64,000 bases of DNA, from positions 47,957-111,956 of the forward strand of contig NZ_CANMZW010000017.1 of assembly GCF_947502445.1 (NCBI RefSeq), read 5' to 3'. The position numbers and the translations under genes are program-made. This document shows positions 8,025-16,835 of this stretch, in pieces; the first letter of the stretch is position 1, and the number at the start of each line of letters is the position of its first letter. The DNA comes from an uncultured Brevibacillus sp. (GTDB taxonomy: Bacteria > Bacillota > Bacilli > Brevibacillales > Brevibacillaceae). A model generated the notes under the pieces. The model did no database searches. It saw nothing but the letters and a program-made list of their open reading frames with translations, and had not been told where the DNA came from.

Positions 8025-8663
8025 ATGAGGAAAAAATACCCGAGAACCTTCCATTTACCTTGGTCGCGAACCAGAACTGACGATGATAAAATCTTGCGAA
8101 CCGTCGCTCACTTCGAGGGAAAGGAAGTCGTAGTCACTGAAAAACTAGATGGCGAAAACACTACACTATACCGGGATTACATTCACGCCAGGTCCATCGA
8201 TAGCAAGGACCACGAATCGAGGCATTGGGTAAAAATGCTACACGGTACGATAGCCTTCCACATTCCTGATGGCTGGAGAATATGCGGGGAAAATGTTTTT
8301 GCCAAGCACTCTATTCATTATGAGACGCTCACAAGCTACTTTTACGTGTTCTCGATCTGGAATGAGAACAATGAATGTCTGTCCTGGGATGAAACGATCG
8401 AGTGGGCTTCACATTTGGGCTTAGAAATAGCACCTGTTCTGTACCGAGGGGTCTGGAATGAGCAAGTGGTAAAAAGCTGCTACACGAAAGTATCGAGGTT
8501 TGGCGGTGAGCAGGAAGGATACGTAGTAAGAGTCACAGAGGAATTTCGTTACGAGGACTTCAAGTGGTCAGCAGCAAAATTCGTCAGAAAAAATCATGTG
8601 CAAACGGATAAGCACTGGTTAGCGCAAGCAGTTGTACCAAATGGATTAACATCAAGCGTTTAG
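8025..8663 (+). CDS. Small Rnl2-like RNA ligase family protein
   Basis: The 212-residue protein carries the nucleotidyltransferase motifs in order: motif I KLDGEN (Lys40 would be adenylated), motif III around WRICGENVFA, motif IV EGYVVRV, and motif V FKWSAAKFV. This is the adenylyltransferase core of the T4 Rnl2 family. At 212 residues it lacks the C-terminal domain that T4 Rnl2 (334 residues) uses for RNA binding, so it is a minimal ligase that may depend on its partner. It is the second gene of a two-gene operon with the kinase-HD protein, with GAAGGTG as ribosome binding site before the ATG. The expected job is sealing 3'-OH/5'-P breaks, perhaps in tRNA cut by stress or toxin nucleases. 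The substrate is unknown. Confidence 0.8.
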   Translation: MRKKYPRTFHLPWSRTRTDDDKILRTVAHFEGKEVVVTEKLDGENTTLYRDYIHARSIDSKDHESRHWVKMLHGTIAFHIPDGWRICGENVFAKHSIHYETLTSYFYVFSIWNENNECLSWDETIEWASHLGLEIAPVLYRGVWNEQVVKSCYTKVSRFGGEQEGYVVRVTEEFRYEDFKWSAAKFVRKNHVQTDKHWLAQAVVPNGLTSSV

Positions 8664-8815
8664 CTACGCTTTGTATGAAGGGATTGAGAACCATGTAATA
8701 AGCTCATGGAAGTTTCTGCTATGATCGCTCTTTGATTCGAAAGATGGTTTTATACAATTCCCACACGATTGGGGATTGTCGAAGCTATTTTTGTTGCGAT
8801 TCCCTATAGGTAGCT

Positions 8816-8863
8816 AAAAGCATGAAAATCCCTTATTTGATAAGGAGCTTTCATGCTTTTTTG
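8816..8863. terminator. Bidirectional terminator between the RNA ligase and SDR genes
   Basis: aaagcatgaaaatccctta pairs with taaggagctttcatgcttt (two bulges) and has A-runs on one side and T-runs on the other, so it can serve both convergent genes. Confidence 0.75.
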
Positions 8864-8884
8864 TTACGTTCCTGTAGAGGACGA

Positions 8885-9649
8885 TTAGAGATGTGACCCG
8901 CCACTTGCATCGATTAACTGCCCGGTAATCCACCGACTTTCCTCTGAGGCAAGATATGCGGCAATATCTGCCACATCGTCTGGCTCGCCCCATCTGTTTA
9001 AAACGGACAAACCAGCTGCATATTTCTGTCCATCCGGGTTATGCAAGGTTCCAGCATTCATTTCTGTATTAATGATCCCCGGAAGAATGGCGTTGACCGT
9101 AATATTGCGACTTCCAAGCTGCCGAGCCAAAGCTAGTGTAAATGTGTTGATTGCCCCCTTCGATACGCTGTAGGTGAAAACACTAGGGGAGGCAGCTCGT
9201 GTAACAAAGGATGAGATATTGATAATTCGGCCGCCATCCCTCAGACGAGTCAACGCTTGCTGCGTAACAAATAGGGGTGCCTTGACATTTATGTTTAGAA
9301 CCTCGTCAACCGATTCCTCTGTCGCTTCTTCCAGGGTCAAAATTTGCCCGATCCCTGCGTTATTCACCAGAATATCAAATTGATTCTCCCCGGTTCGTTT
9401 TTGAAGCTCTTCATCGAGTGTCGTATATAAATCACGTATACCATCTTGTGTAATCAAGTTTGCACCAATAGAAAAAGCGAAGCCACCATGCTGCAAAATC
9501 TCATCAACCACGCTTGCTGCTTCCTTTTCTCTTTGGCCGTAATGCACAGCTACGGTCGCGCCTTCACGCGCCAGTCGCAGCGCAATTCCACGACCAATCC
9601 CCCGACTAGCCCCTGTTACTAAAGCAATTTTTCCTTCCAGCTTGCTCAT
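8885..9649 (-). CDS. Short-chain dehydrogenase/reductase (SDR family)
   Basis: From ATG 9649 the product is 254 residues with the classical SDR features: cofactor motif TGASRGIG near the N terminus, NNAG at mid-protein, catalytic Ser in INISS, and YSVSK as catalytic Tyr/Lys, ending GQLIDASGG. It resembles FabG-like 3-oxoacyl reductases or sugar/steroid dehydrogenases using NADP(H). The longer open frame to 9757 would overlap the MFS gene; ATG 9649 has AGGGAG 9 nt upstream and is preferred. It lies 79 bp downstream of the MFS transporter on the same strand, so the two are probably one operon under the divergent TetR regulator. The substrate is unknown. Confidence 0.85.
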   Translation of the reverse strand: MSKLEGKIALVTGASRGIGRGIALRLAREGATVAVHYGQREKEAASVVDEILQHGGFAFSIGANLITQDGIRDLYTTLDEELQKRTGENQFDILVNNAGIGQILTLEEATEESVDEVLNINVKAPLFVTQQALTRLRDGGRIINISSFVTRAASPSVFTYSVSKGAINTFTLALARQLGSRNITVNAILPGIINTEMNAGTLHNPDGQKYAAGLSVLNRWGEPDDVADIAAYLASEESRWITGQLIDASGGSHL

Positions 9650-9728
9650 ATTCTCATCTCCCTGTTGTGGATTCATGTCAGTTATATCACAGGCTGATGA
9701 TGGAAAAGTTGCTCTGTCATTCCACAGC

Positions 9729-11006
9729 TCATACCGAGCTTTTTTGGTGTGGTTCACGCAGAGTCAATCCCCAGAACAGCAGTGCGACGGCACTAACAGA
9801 AGCACCCAACAGACAAACACCGTACCAACCAGCATAGCCATACACAGTGGTAGACGCGATTGAGCCTGATGCGCTGCCAATCGAATAAAAAATCATGTAG
9901 CTGGCTGTGAGTCTGCTGCGAGCCTCGGGACGGACAGCAAAAATGAGGCTTTGATTCGTTACGTGTACAGCCTGCACGGCAAGATCCAGCAAGATAATAC
10001 CTGCCCCTAAAGCCACTAAAGAATATTCAAGCGAATAGATCGGCCACCAGGATAATAGCAACAACAAAAGTGCAATACCTGTCGTCTTTTGACCGAGTCC
10101 ACGATCGGCTAGCTGACCTGCCCGCGCTGCTGCGATCGCGCCTGCAACTCCGGCTAAGCCAAAGGCTCCGATAGCGGTGTTGGATAAAGAAAAGGGGGCA
10201 GCATGAAGTGGCAGCACGAGCGAAGTCCACAATATACTGAACGCCATGAAAATAAGCAGAGCTAATATCGCACGGATACGCAAGATGCGTTCCTTGGCGA
10301 AAAGAACGAGTGTGGATGTAAGCAGTTGCTGGTAAGATAGCGGCTCTTTCTTGCGTGCATCACTAGGGAGCCTCAGGTACAAAAGAATGGAGATGGCCAC
10401 TGTAAGTATAGCGGAGGCGAGATAAACGAAGCGCCAGCCAGCCAAATCAGTGATGATGCCGGCAAAAGATCTCGCTAGCAAAATACCAATCACGACACCA
10501 CTTGTGACGAAACCGACAACACTTCCTCTGTTGCTTGCTTCAGACAAGGAAGCGGCATAGGAGACAAGTGTTTGAGTAACCACAGCGAGTAGGCCGACGA
10601 CAGCCAAACTGGCAAACAGCATGTAGCGGGATGACGAAAAACCAACACCGATCAAAGCAAAAATCATGAGAATCATGTGAGTCATGATTAGGTGCCGACG
10701 ATTCATGAGATCACCAAGTGGCACAAGCAAGAATAGTCCGAGGGCATAGCATATTTGCGTAACAGTAATGACAATACCGACAGAGGAGTGACTAATTCCA
10801 AAATCACTTGCGAGGTTATCCAGTAAGGGGTGGGCAAAGTAAATGGTAGCAACAGCCATCCCGCACGAGGTTGCGAAAAGAATAGTCAGAAAGCGCGTGA
10901 AGGAAAAGGCAGAGTGTGTTGTTTCTATGTCCGTTTCAGAATGAGACAATTTCTTTTGCCTTGCAGATACGTCGCGAATCGCACCGGCTTGATGAGGATC
11001 TATCAT
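9729..11006 (-). CDS. MFS efflux transporter, 12 transmembrane segments
   Basis: The 425-residue protein has about twelve hydrophobic segments in two six-helix halves joined by a basic loop near residues 205-215 (SDARKKEPLSYQQL). The motif PLGDLMNRRHLI between the second and third helices is the MFS motif A. The N terminus has about 30 polar residues. It belongs to the drug:H+ antiporter type, widely seen next to TetR regulators. The ATG has AAAGGAGCT upstream. A TACCG-tt-CGGTA operator lies 50 bp upstream, and the tetR gene is divergent. It probably exports a toxic compound that is also the TetR ligand; the substrate cannot be read. Confidence 0.85.
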   Translation of the reverse strand: MIDPHQAGAIRDVSARQKKLSHSETDIETTHSAFSFTRFLTILFATSCGMAVATIYFAHPLLDNLASDFGISHSSVGIVITVTQICYALGLFLLVPLGDLMNRRHLIMTHMILMIFALIGVGFSSSRYMLFASLAVVGLLAVVTQTLVSYAASLSEASNRGSVVGFVTSGVVIGILLARSFAGIITDLAGWRFVYLASAILTVAISILLYLRLPSDARKKEPLSYQQLLTSTLVLFAKERILRIRAILALLIFMAFSILWTSLVLPLHAAPFSLSNTAIGAFGLAGVAGAIAAARAGQLADRGLGQKTTGIALLLLLLSWWPIYSLEYSLVALGAGIILLDLAVQAVHVTNQSLIFAVRPEARSRLTASYMIFYSIGSASGSIASTTVYGYAGWYGVCLLGASVSAVALLFWGLTLREPHQKSSV

Positions 11007-11056
11007 GTGAGTATTCCAGCTCCTTTTTCTTTTGAGTGAGTGACAATCAAGTTAAT

Positions 11057-11068
11057 TACCGTTCGGTA
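11057..11068. promoter_or_regulatory. Likely TetR operator in front of the MFS gene
   Basis: TACCGttCGGTA is a perfect 5-bp inverted repeat with a 2-nt centre, and a near-identical site lies in front of the tetR gene at 11247-11258. Confidence 0.55.
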
Positions 11069-11212
11069 CATAACAGCTGTGAAGCTACTTTACTATCCGA
11101 TTCAACCGATTGTCAATGGTCATTTGAATTTTTGTGAGCAAACAACTTTTTGGGAAATAAAATTTATGAATCAATTAAAAAGATCGCTCTTCATTTTCTT
11201 GCTTTGTTCCAT

Positions 11213-11258
11213 TTGACACGAAAAGAGTTTGTTGGTACTGTAAGTGTACCGAGTGGTA
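11213..11258 (+). promoter_or_regulatory. tetR promoter with overlapping operator
   Basis: TTGACA (11213-11218), a 17-nt spacer and TACTGT (11236-11241) form a sigma-A-like promoter. The operator-like TACCGagTGGTA (11247-11258) lies just downstream, around the expected start of transcription, which predicts autorepression. Confidence 0.5.
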
Positions 11259-11316
11259 TTTAACTATCGATCCCTATTGAAAATGGGATTATCCATAGAG
11301 AAAAGAGGAAAATGCT

Positions 11317-11898
11317 ATGGTGCGACCACGTGAGTTTCAGGAGGACAAGGCACTGGAGAAAGCCATGCTTTTGTTTTGGGAGAAGGGATATGAGGCTACT
11401 TCCTTGAGCGACCTCACAACCAGTATGGGGATTCAAAAACCAAGTATTTACGCGGCATTTGGAGACAAAAAGGAGTTGTTTGAAGCAGCCCTTCGTAAAT
11501 ATATTCACGAGCATGCGACCTTCTTCAGACGTCACTTGCAGAGCGGCTCCTCTGTGAAAGAGGCGATTCACACGCTTTTTCAGGAGATTGTGGCCCAAGC
11601 CTATCAAGACGACCGGAGTCGGGGATGCTTTTGTATAAATACGATGGTAGAACTAGCCCCCCATGAGCCAAGATTTGAAGTTCTAACACGAGAACACCAG
11701 TTGTATTTGACCGTTATTTTTCTAGAGACAATTGAGCGCGGGAAAAAAGCGGGAGAGCTTCAGCCGCATATCAATGCAAAGGCTCTGGCAAATACATTGG
11801 TAGTGTCGTTAATCGGATTGACCGTCATGATGAAATCTCGTCCGGATCGTACGTTCGTCGATCAGTCTGTTGAAACAGTCATGCAATTATTGGATTAG
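11317..11898 (+). CDS. TetR/AcrR-family transcriptional regulator
   Basis: The 193-residue protein opens with a TetR DNA-binding domain: helix-turn-helix at about residues 27-50 (SLSDLTTSMGIQKPSIYAAF followed by GDKKELFEAAL). The C-terminal ligand and dimer domain is typical of the AcrR/YxaF-like group (TetR_C fold with RGCFCINTMVELAPHEPRF). It is divergent from the MFS-SDR pair, and matching operator sites lie in front of both transcripts, so it most likely represses both until an inducer binds. The start ATG follows AGAGGAAA. A strong terminator lies 54 bp after the stop. Confidence 0.87.
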   Translation: MVRPREFQEDKALEKAMLLFWEKGYEATSLSDLTTSMGIQKPSIYAAFGDKKELFEAALRKYIHEHATFFRRHLQSGSSVKEAIHTLFQEIVAQAYQDDRSRGCFCINTMVELAPHEPRFEVLTREHQLYLTVIFLETIERGKKAGELQPHINAKALANTLVVSLIGLTVMMKSRPDRTFVDQSVETVMQLLD

Positions 11899-11951
11899 AC
11901 GGTGGTTCGAGGCGATGCAAACAAGGTCAAGGTGGAATTTCGTTAAAAATT

Positions 11952-11986
11952 AAAGACTGTCGGTCTTACTCGTCGACAGTCTTTTT
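11952..11986 (+). terminator. Rho-independent terminator of tetR
   Basis: aaagactgtcg and cgacagtcttt form a perfect 11-bp stem with an 11-nt loop, followed by a short T-run. Confidence 0.8.
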
Positions 11987-12213
11987 GTCATGGATGATGG
12001 CCGTCCAGCCATCCAGCAATATATGTATGGCATTTACAGCAAGCTCCATCGGAGGATTTAAAATCACCTCATCAAGACGATTTTTTGCATTCAAATTTGA
12101 TCTACATAACAAATGTTATGTAACCTAAAGCTTGCTTCACCTTGGTTTCCGTTTAGTCACTGTTTTCTAAGAACAGTCTCTAAGACGAGGTGCACCTCTG
12201 CCATTTCTGGATG

Positions 12214-12744
12214 TTATTTGGAAGCACAGACAACAATCGAATCAATGAACACAACAACTTGCAGGAGAGCAACACAAAAAAGCATCAAAGTCAGCTTTCG
12301 GTTTTTATCGAATTCCAACGCAAGGACAGACATAAGTGACCATGTAAACGCTGCGATAATCAGGGATAAGCCACCTAGCTGACTGGAGGTATCGATTTGA
12401 GCAGTCCCGACAATCACATAAACGCCAACTGTCAACAGAACCATAAAGGCAGGTGTCGTTGAAGTAAGGATGGCTCCCATTTGTGCGGTGGAAAGCATGG
12501 TTCCAACCTCTTGGGTTACGATCGAAATGGTATTCCCAATGAATCCAATCAAAATGATCAACAGCCAGTCACGTTTTGTTATGGTACCGATCAGTAGTAA
12601 TGCGAAAAGAGCAATTACATAGCGAAGCCATACTAATTCAAGTAATGGTACGATATCGACCACGACTTTCATAACCACATACATACCGCCCCAAATACTC
12701 GCGGTGAGTGATAAATATAAAGAACCAAGTAACGTATTTTTCAT
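12214..12744 (-). pseudogene. Degraded EamA/DMT-family transporter
   Basis: The frame encodes 176 residues from ATG 12744 (GGAGGGCA upstream). The N-terminal half is a good EamA domain (SIWGGMYVVMKVVVDIVPLL). Intact members have about 300 residues and ten helices. Here TSTTPAFMVLL runs directly into TVGVYVIVGT, skipping the roughly 20 residues that normally join these segments, and the second repeat stops after about 45 residues. This suggests an in-frame internal deletion plus C-terminal truncation. It could still be translated, but transport is unlikely. Confidence 0.65.
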
Positions 12745-12847
12745 AGTTGCCCTCCGTTTTATAGACAAGGATTTATGTCCCTAACGGAGACGTAATTATT
12801 CTTCCGTTAAGGGAGAATAACTACAGGTACATCATTTACAAAAAGGG

Positions 12848-13227
12848 GTGAATACTCCTATTGGTGCACCGGGCTTGCACAGACAGAATCCGTATTTGGC
12901 AGAAGCGCTCAAAGCGGTAGAGGATACGGGCGATGTAACCGGATCTTTGGAAAAAGTAGTGGAGCTGCAGCCGGATCTCATTGTTACTGGCGGCAACCAA
13001 AACAGAGATGAGTCTTTATCCAAAATTGCTCCGACTATCTCCATTCCTTACGGCAAAAGCAGTGGGCAGAGCTATCCAATGAACTGTTACCCAAGTATGC
13101 CGGTGACTATATCATCCTGACATCAAACGATCGTACCATCGAAGACCTCAAAGCAGATCCGATCTGGTCGACTTCGGATGCGGTGAAGAAAAATCGTGTC
13201 TACATATGGAAAGAAGAGCGGTCGTAG
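12848..13227 (+). pseudogene. Remnant of an iron-siderophore substrate-binding protein
   Basis: The first part (12848 to about 13060) reads IGAPG..NPYLAEALKAVEDTG..VVELQPDLIVTGG..ESLSKIAPTISIPYGK, typical of the middle of a FeuA/YfiY-type binding protein. After a deletion and frame change the tail continues in another frame from about 13067: ELLPKYAGDYIILTSNDR.. IEDLKADPIWSTSDAVKKNRVYIWK, ending at TAG 13225-13227. The signal peptide, N-terminal third and central lobe are missing. It is a dead relic related to the intact lipoprotein gene at 3.5 kb. Confidence 0.75.
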
Positions 13228-13260
13228 GCAACCCTTATCTTCCCCGGTGCTTTTCTTTTG

Positions 13261-13287
13261 CCTTCTGGACCTTCAGAAGGTATTTTT
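13261..13287 (+). terminator. Terminator after the binding-protein relic
   Basis: ccttctg and cagaagg form a 7-bp stem with a 6-nt loop, followed by TATTTTTT. Confidence 0.65.
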
Positions 13288-13433
13288 TCTCCCTCAGCGA
13301 ATGTGACAGGTTTATTTGTTCCAAAAAGAAGGCAAGCGACTATACCGCAATGACGTTGATCACGTATTTATAGAAAAGGTGCAATGGAAAAAGGAAATGA
13401 GATACCCTCACAGCGGAGAGAAGGAGGTCAGAG

Positions 13434-14465
13434 ATGGCTATCCCGAACAAGCGTATACCGGCAAAAAAGAAGCCCTATATCAATCATCAAGGACTCCAGA
13501 ACACGCCGAAAGCGCCTCGTCAAAAAATTGCCTACGTAAAACAGGCAGAACAGCAGCAAGAACCTGACCATGACAAAAATCTCCTCAAGCGAAGCATACA
13601 TGGGAGTAAAAAATCGATTCCTCTCCAAAAGAGGCAGAAAAAATATTCAAAACCAGTGACGATGGCTCGGTCAAAAGTGACGAAAGCCAGCTCACCATCA
13701 ACGGCTCCAACTGTTTTCTATCAGAAAGAGATGGATGATGAACAAAAGCCTGACAACCGGGAAGTACATTCGGAACTACCGGAGGATACCACTTCAGCTC
13801 AAGAGGGCGAAAAGTCATCCACCTTTCCGAAACAGGAGATCGGTAAGCCAGTATCAGATGGTCACACCACGGAAAAACGGTTGACCGAAAGCTCTACAGC
13901 ACCGCAAGCCAGAACAAACAATCAAGTCATCCTGGCAAATATAGCCTACAAAGACCAAGCTGGCGCTTCCTTGATCCAGGTGCCGCTCCTTGAAGAAATA
14001 TGGGAGGTGGATTGGGTCCAGCCGATTGATGTGATTTGGAAAAAAGACTGGGTAGAGATTCAAACAGCTATTACGATCAACATCCAGGACATTCGCCAGG
14101 ACTTCCATAAAAAAATTGTATGGGTCAAGGGCGATTTAGAGCTAACCGCTAGAGGGATGTCCACCGAAACGAACAAGCTCATACATGAAACCTTATACTT
14201 TCCATTTACCTCTACGATTTTGCACCCTGCCATTGCCAAGCGTAGCATGGAACCTAAAGCGATGTCTGATCAAGACCCCGCTGCGCTAGATGAAAGATGG
14301 ATGGAGACCGGAGACTGGAAAGCGATGCTTTTATCAGATCCGTTCAATCATTTTTCGTCAACATCGGGAGAGTACCATGGGCTTGCATCGATTAGCGGGC
14401 GTGTATGGTGGTTTCGAAAACAATTCATCCCCTTGCACATGATTCACATAAAACCAGGTTCCTAA
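13434..14465 (+). CDS. Low-complexity N-terminal region plus SPOCS-like C-terminal domain; probable spore surface protein
   Basis: The 343-residue protein starts after a strong AAGGAGG ribosome binding site. Residues 1-160 are basic and polar, rich in K, Q, P, S and E, with no clear fold. Residues about 165-300 form a beta-rich domain (IQVPLLEEIWEVDWVQPIDV, later KIVWVKGDLELTARG, then LYFPFTSTI). Its spacing of VPLLEEI, KxVWVKG and FPF elements resembles the domain of the next gene (KVPVTLAEI, KLFVKGFIRKN, IPFDF). Such domains are found in Bacillales spore coat and exosporium proteins (DUF3794/SPOCS-like). There is no signal peptide, which suits deposition from the mother cell. Assignment to the spore surface is inference. 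Confidence 0.55.
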   Translation: MAIPNKRIPAKKKPYINHQGLQNTPKAPRQKIAYVKQAEQQQEPDHDKNLLKRSIHGSKKSIPLQKRQKKYSKPVTMARSKVTKASSPSTAPTVFYQKEMDDEQKPDNREVHSELPEDTTSAQEGEKSSTFPKQEIGKPVSDGHTTEKRLTESSTAPQARTNNQVILANIAYKDQAGASLIQVPLLEEIWEVDWVQPIDVIWKKDWVEIQTAITINIQDIRQDFHKKIVWVKGDLELTARGMSTETNKLIHETLYFPFTSTILHPAIAKRSMEPKAMSDQDPAALDERWMETGDWKAMLLSDPFNHFSSTSGEYHGLASISGRVWWFRKQFIPLHMIHIKPGS

Positions 14466-14702
14466 TGTGGCAGCCACGTAAATGAGTGGCAAGCTATTCT
14501 TTTCCTTCCTTAAACGAGTTGGGAGCCACAACAAAGTGGAAACGACACGAGCAATTTTGCAATGGCACAGGGGATGAATCTTGAGCCACACGCAAACAGG
14601 ACATACCTCTATTCTCATGCTCATTTTTACGCTTCCACCATACATAATCGGAGCTCTTTACAAGAGCAAAAAAGGCATTTAACGCTTGGCAATCGCCAAT
14701 GC

Positions 14703-14726
14703 CACCTTACTGCCAAGCCATATAAT
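14703..14726 (+). promoter_or_regulatory. Possible sigma-K-type promoter
   Basis: ACC near 14704 and CATATAAT at 14719-14726 loosely match sigma-K (AC, then CATAnnnTA) 35 bp ahead of the His-rich coat-like gene. Spacing is slightly short and the match is weak. Confidence 0.25.
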
Positions 14727-14761
14727 AAAGGGAGGTATGGTAACTTCGAGGAGGAAGGCAA

Positions 14762-15538
14762 ATGGGGAATCATGACGACCAGCATGAGCACCACCACAAT
14801 CATGAAAAGGATCATAAGAAAAAACCGCCATCGAATTCCTGTAGTGTAGAAAGCGTACGTGTATTCGGAACAACGACAACCGATACTGTTTTTCCGAAAA
14901 CCATTAAAGTACCGGTGACGCTTGCAGAGATTTCCGTAGTCGTTGCTGTAGAAGCAAATATCCAGTTGGAAAAGCCAGCGTTGGAAATCATTCGTGTATG
15001 GAAGAGTGCAATATTGCAGCAATGTGAACTGGTACCCACGTTTAATCCATACGCGGCAAAGCTTTTTGTAAAAGGGTTCATTCGCAAAAATATTGAATAT
15101 ACAACAGTTGACCATACCTCAACAAGCTCGGTATGCGGAGATATTCGCCACATGACGGCGATGATTCCTTTTGATTTTTGTACAGATATTACCTTTCCGC
15201 AAACGGGACCATCTTTACAGCTTTCTCCAGACTTCTCATCATCCGGAGAGCTGCTAAATCAAAGTGGGAATGGACCTCTGCTGAACGAGGGGCTATTCGG
15301 TAACCGGCAAGTTTACAATGAGAAGCCATACTGCGAGTTGGTCTATACAGAATTTACTGAGCTGGATATCGGTCACAATCTGAAACATGTCTCCGGATTC
15401 GCGCAAGCATTTACGTCTGTTCAGGAAAATATCGTACTAAAAGTAGGGCTCAAAGTTTTGCAAATTCAACAGGTTCCACTGCCCGTTATATGTCCTACAC
15501 CTCCTCCGCATCCTCCACATTGTAAGAAAAAGTACTAG
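14762..15538 (+). CDS. SPOCS/DUF3794-like spore surface protein with His-rich N terminus
   Basis: The 258-residue protein follows GAGGAGG. It opens with a His/Lys-rich stretch (MGNHDDQHEHHHNHEKDHKK) that could bind metal. A beta domain follows (VRVFGTTTTDTVFPKTIKVP, then CELVPTFNPYAAKLFVKGFI and IRHMTAMIPFDFCTDITF), and the protein ends with a Pro-rich CPTPPPHPPHCKKKY tail. The plan matches Bacillales proteins of the DUF3794/CsxC type associated with coat or exosporium. Seven cysteines are spread through the protein and could cross-link the coat. It lies 296 bp after a related gene on the same strand. Family assignment is moderate; location is inferred. Confidence 0.6.
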   Translation: MGNHDDQHEHHHNHEKDHKKKPPSNSCSVESVRVFGTTTTDTVFPKTIKVPVTLAEISVVVAVEANIQLEKPALEIIRVWKSAILQQCELVPTFNPYAAKLFVKGFIRKNIEYTTVDHTSTSSVCGDIRHMTAMIPFDFCTDITFPQTGPSLQLSPDFSSSGELLNQSGNGPLLNEGLFGNRQVYNEKPYCELVYTEFTELDIGHNLKHVSGFAQAFTSVQENIVLKVGLKVLQIQQVPLPVICPTPPPHPPHCKKKY

Positions 15539-15618
15539 GTTCATACTTACCGAAAGCAGATCATGTAACGGAAAGGATAAATGATGTGCTTGGAATGCGG
15601 GACAAATCTAGGCACTCT

Positions 15619-15657
15619 ACAAGACACTGACCAAGATGTTAGTGTCTTGTTTATTTT
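15619..15657 (+). terminator. Rho-independent terminator
   Basis: caagacact and agtgtcttg form a perfect 9-bp stem around a 12-nt loop, followed by a T-rich tail. Confidence 0.75.
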
Positions 15658-15728
15658 CCATTTATTCCTTTGGTTGCATCGTACTATAATAAGACCAACG
15701 TTCATTTTGTATAAATTGGAAATGTGGG

Positions 15729-16328
15729 ATGAGTATGTGGAAAGTGAAACGTGTCATTTGGGGTATGGCAGCTGTAGCAGTACTGTTGTCAGGATGTTCA
15801 GTGGCTAAGAAAGCTGAGAGCCAGTCAAGTATTTCGGTAGCGGGTGAAAGGGTTCAGCGAAATATTTCAGAAGTCAGTTTGCAGCTTTTGGAAGACATTA
15901 TGGAGTCAGCAAAAGAGGGCCGCATAAATGGTGTGGACATACCATTAAGATCGACCTATGGAGAAGTAGCAAGCATGTACGGACAACCAAAAACGATCGG
16001 GAATAACGAGTGTTGGACATATTCGTACGACCATCCTAAAAGTGCTGCAGCTTTTTACTATGAGCATGATTCTTGTAACTCTGAAGCAGTTCCACTTCAA
16101 AACGAAACGATTGTGAATCAAATCGCTGTTTCACCGGAATTTTATGGAGTGCCGCTGATCGTGGATGAGGTGAAGCAAGTGTTTGGAAAACCAGATGAAG
16201 AATTTACGAGTGAAGCTTACGGAGGTCATTATCTCGTCTACAAAATCGATTCTGTACAACTGCGTTTTGTTGCAGAAGAGGAATCTTCATCTCAACAGAT
16301 TTATCAGATAAGTGTAAGCTGGATTTAG
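15729..16328 (+). CDS. DUF4309-family lipoprotein
   Basis: The 199-residue product has a lipoprotein signal peptide (hydrophobic 9-20, lipobox LLSGC, Cys23). The mature part has two similar halves, GVDIPLRSTYGEVASMYGQP and YGVPLIVDEVKQVFGKPDEE, which is the repeated pattern of DUF4309 proteins (YjgB-like) of Bacillales. It would be anchored to the outer face of the membrane. Its biochemical role is unknown. It is flanked by terminators or gaps and seems to be monocistronic. The second Met (position 3) is an equally possible start. Confidence 0.72.
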   Translation: MSMWKVKRVIWGMAAVAVLLSGCSVAKKAESQSSISVAGERVQRNISEVSLQLLEDIMESAKEGRINGVDIPLRSTYGEVASMYGQPKTIGNNECWTYSYDHPKSAAAFYYEHDSCNSEAVPLQNETIVNQIAVSPEFYGVPLIVDEVKQVFGKPDEEFTSEAYGGHYLVYKIDSVQLRFVAEEESSSQQIYQISVSWI

Positions 16329-16579
16329 GACTCAAGAAGAATGGCGGATAGTAAGAAGGAGATTGCCATTTGTAGAGTGTAACTTTGAATGAAATTTCTT
16401 TTTCAAGCGTAAGGAGAAAAGGAATAAAGAACGCGTATCTAAAATACGTATATTATTCATTTGAATAGATTAAAATGTTCGGATTATTTTCGTTTTAAGT
16501 CATGGTGGTGAAAAAAATTACGGGGCTTATACTTTTGGTATGGATGGGCGTATCACGAAAACACGAATGATCCTTTGAT

Positions 16580-16795
16580 TTGTTTTTCCAAAAAAATCTA
16601 CCAGAAGGTGATAAAAATGACGGATATTGCGTCATTCTAAAAAAACATTGGCTAAGCTGCCGCATGGAAGAAGGTCTGGTGTTTAAAAAGTTAGATGTTC
16701 GCGGAAAAGTATTTATCGAATACATTCCTGCGGAGTATGCGTGGGTTCCGAAAAAGAATTCCGAATCCGGTTACAAGAATCAAAATATCCAGTAG
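16580..16795 (+). pseudogene. Fragment resembling an internal part of a YoaP-like GNAT protein
   Basis: The readable peptide contains FKKLDVRGKVFIEYIPAEYA followed by WVP, a phrase I associate with the region just before the acetyltransferase core of YoaP-like GNAT proteins. The frame then ends after KNSESGYKNQNIQ, where the family would continue with the catalytic core. No ribosome binding site or N-terminal part is visible. I read it as a truncated relic. Confidence 0.4.
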
Positions 16796-16835
16796 AAATG
16801 AATGTAAATTCTTGTTAAATGCGGTATATTTGCAC

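Noticed and set aside
9650..9757. N-terminal extension of the SDR protein
   Set aside because: It overlaps the end of the MFS gene and has no ribosome binding site, while ATG 9649 has AGGGAG and begins a normal SDR.
14627..15115. Long minus-strand frame opposite the His-rich coat-like gene
   Set aside because: It has no ribosome binding site and its composition is that of an antisense shadow.
16420..16450. Possible sigma-W promoter upstream of the PspA region (tgaaat ... cgta)
   Set aside because: The spacer is about 12 nt instead of 16 and it lies more than 2 kb from pspA.
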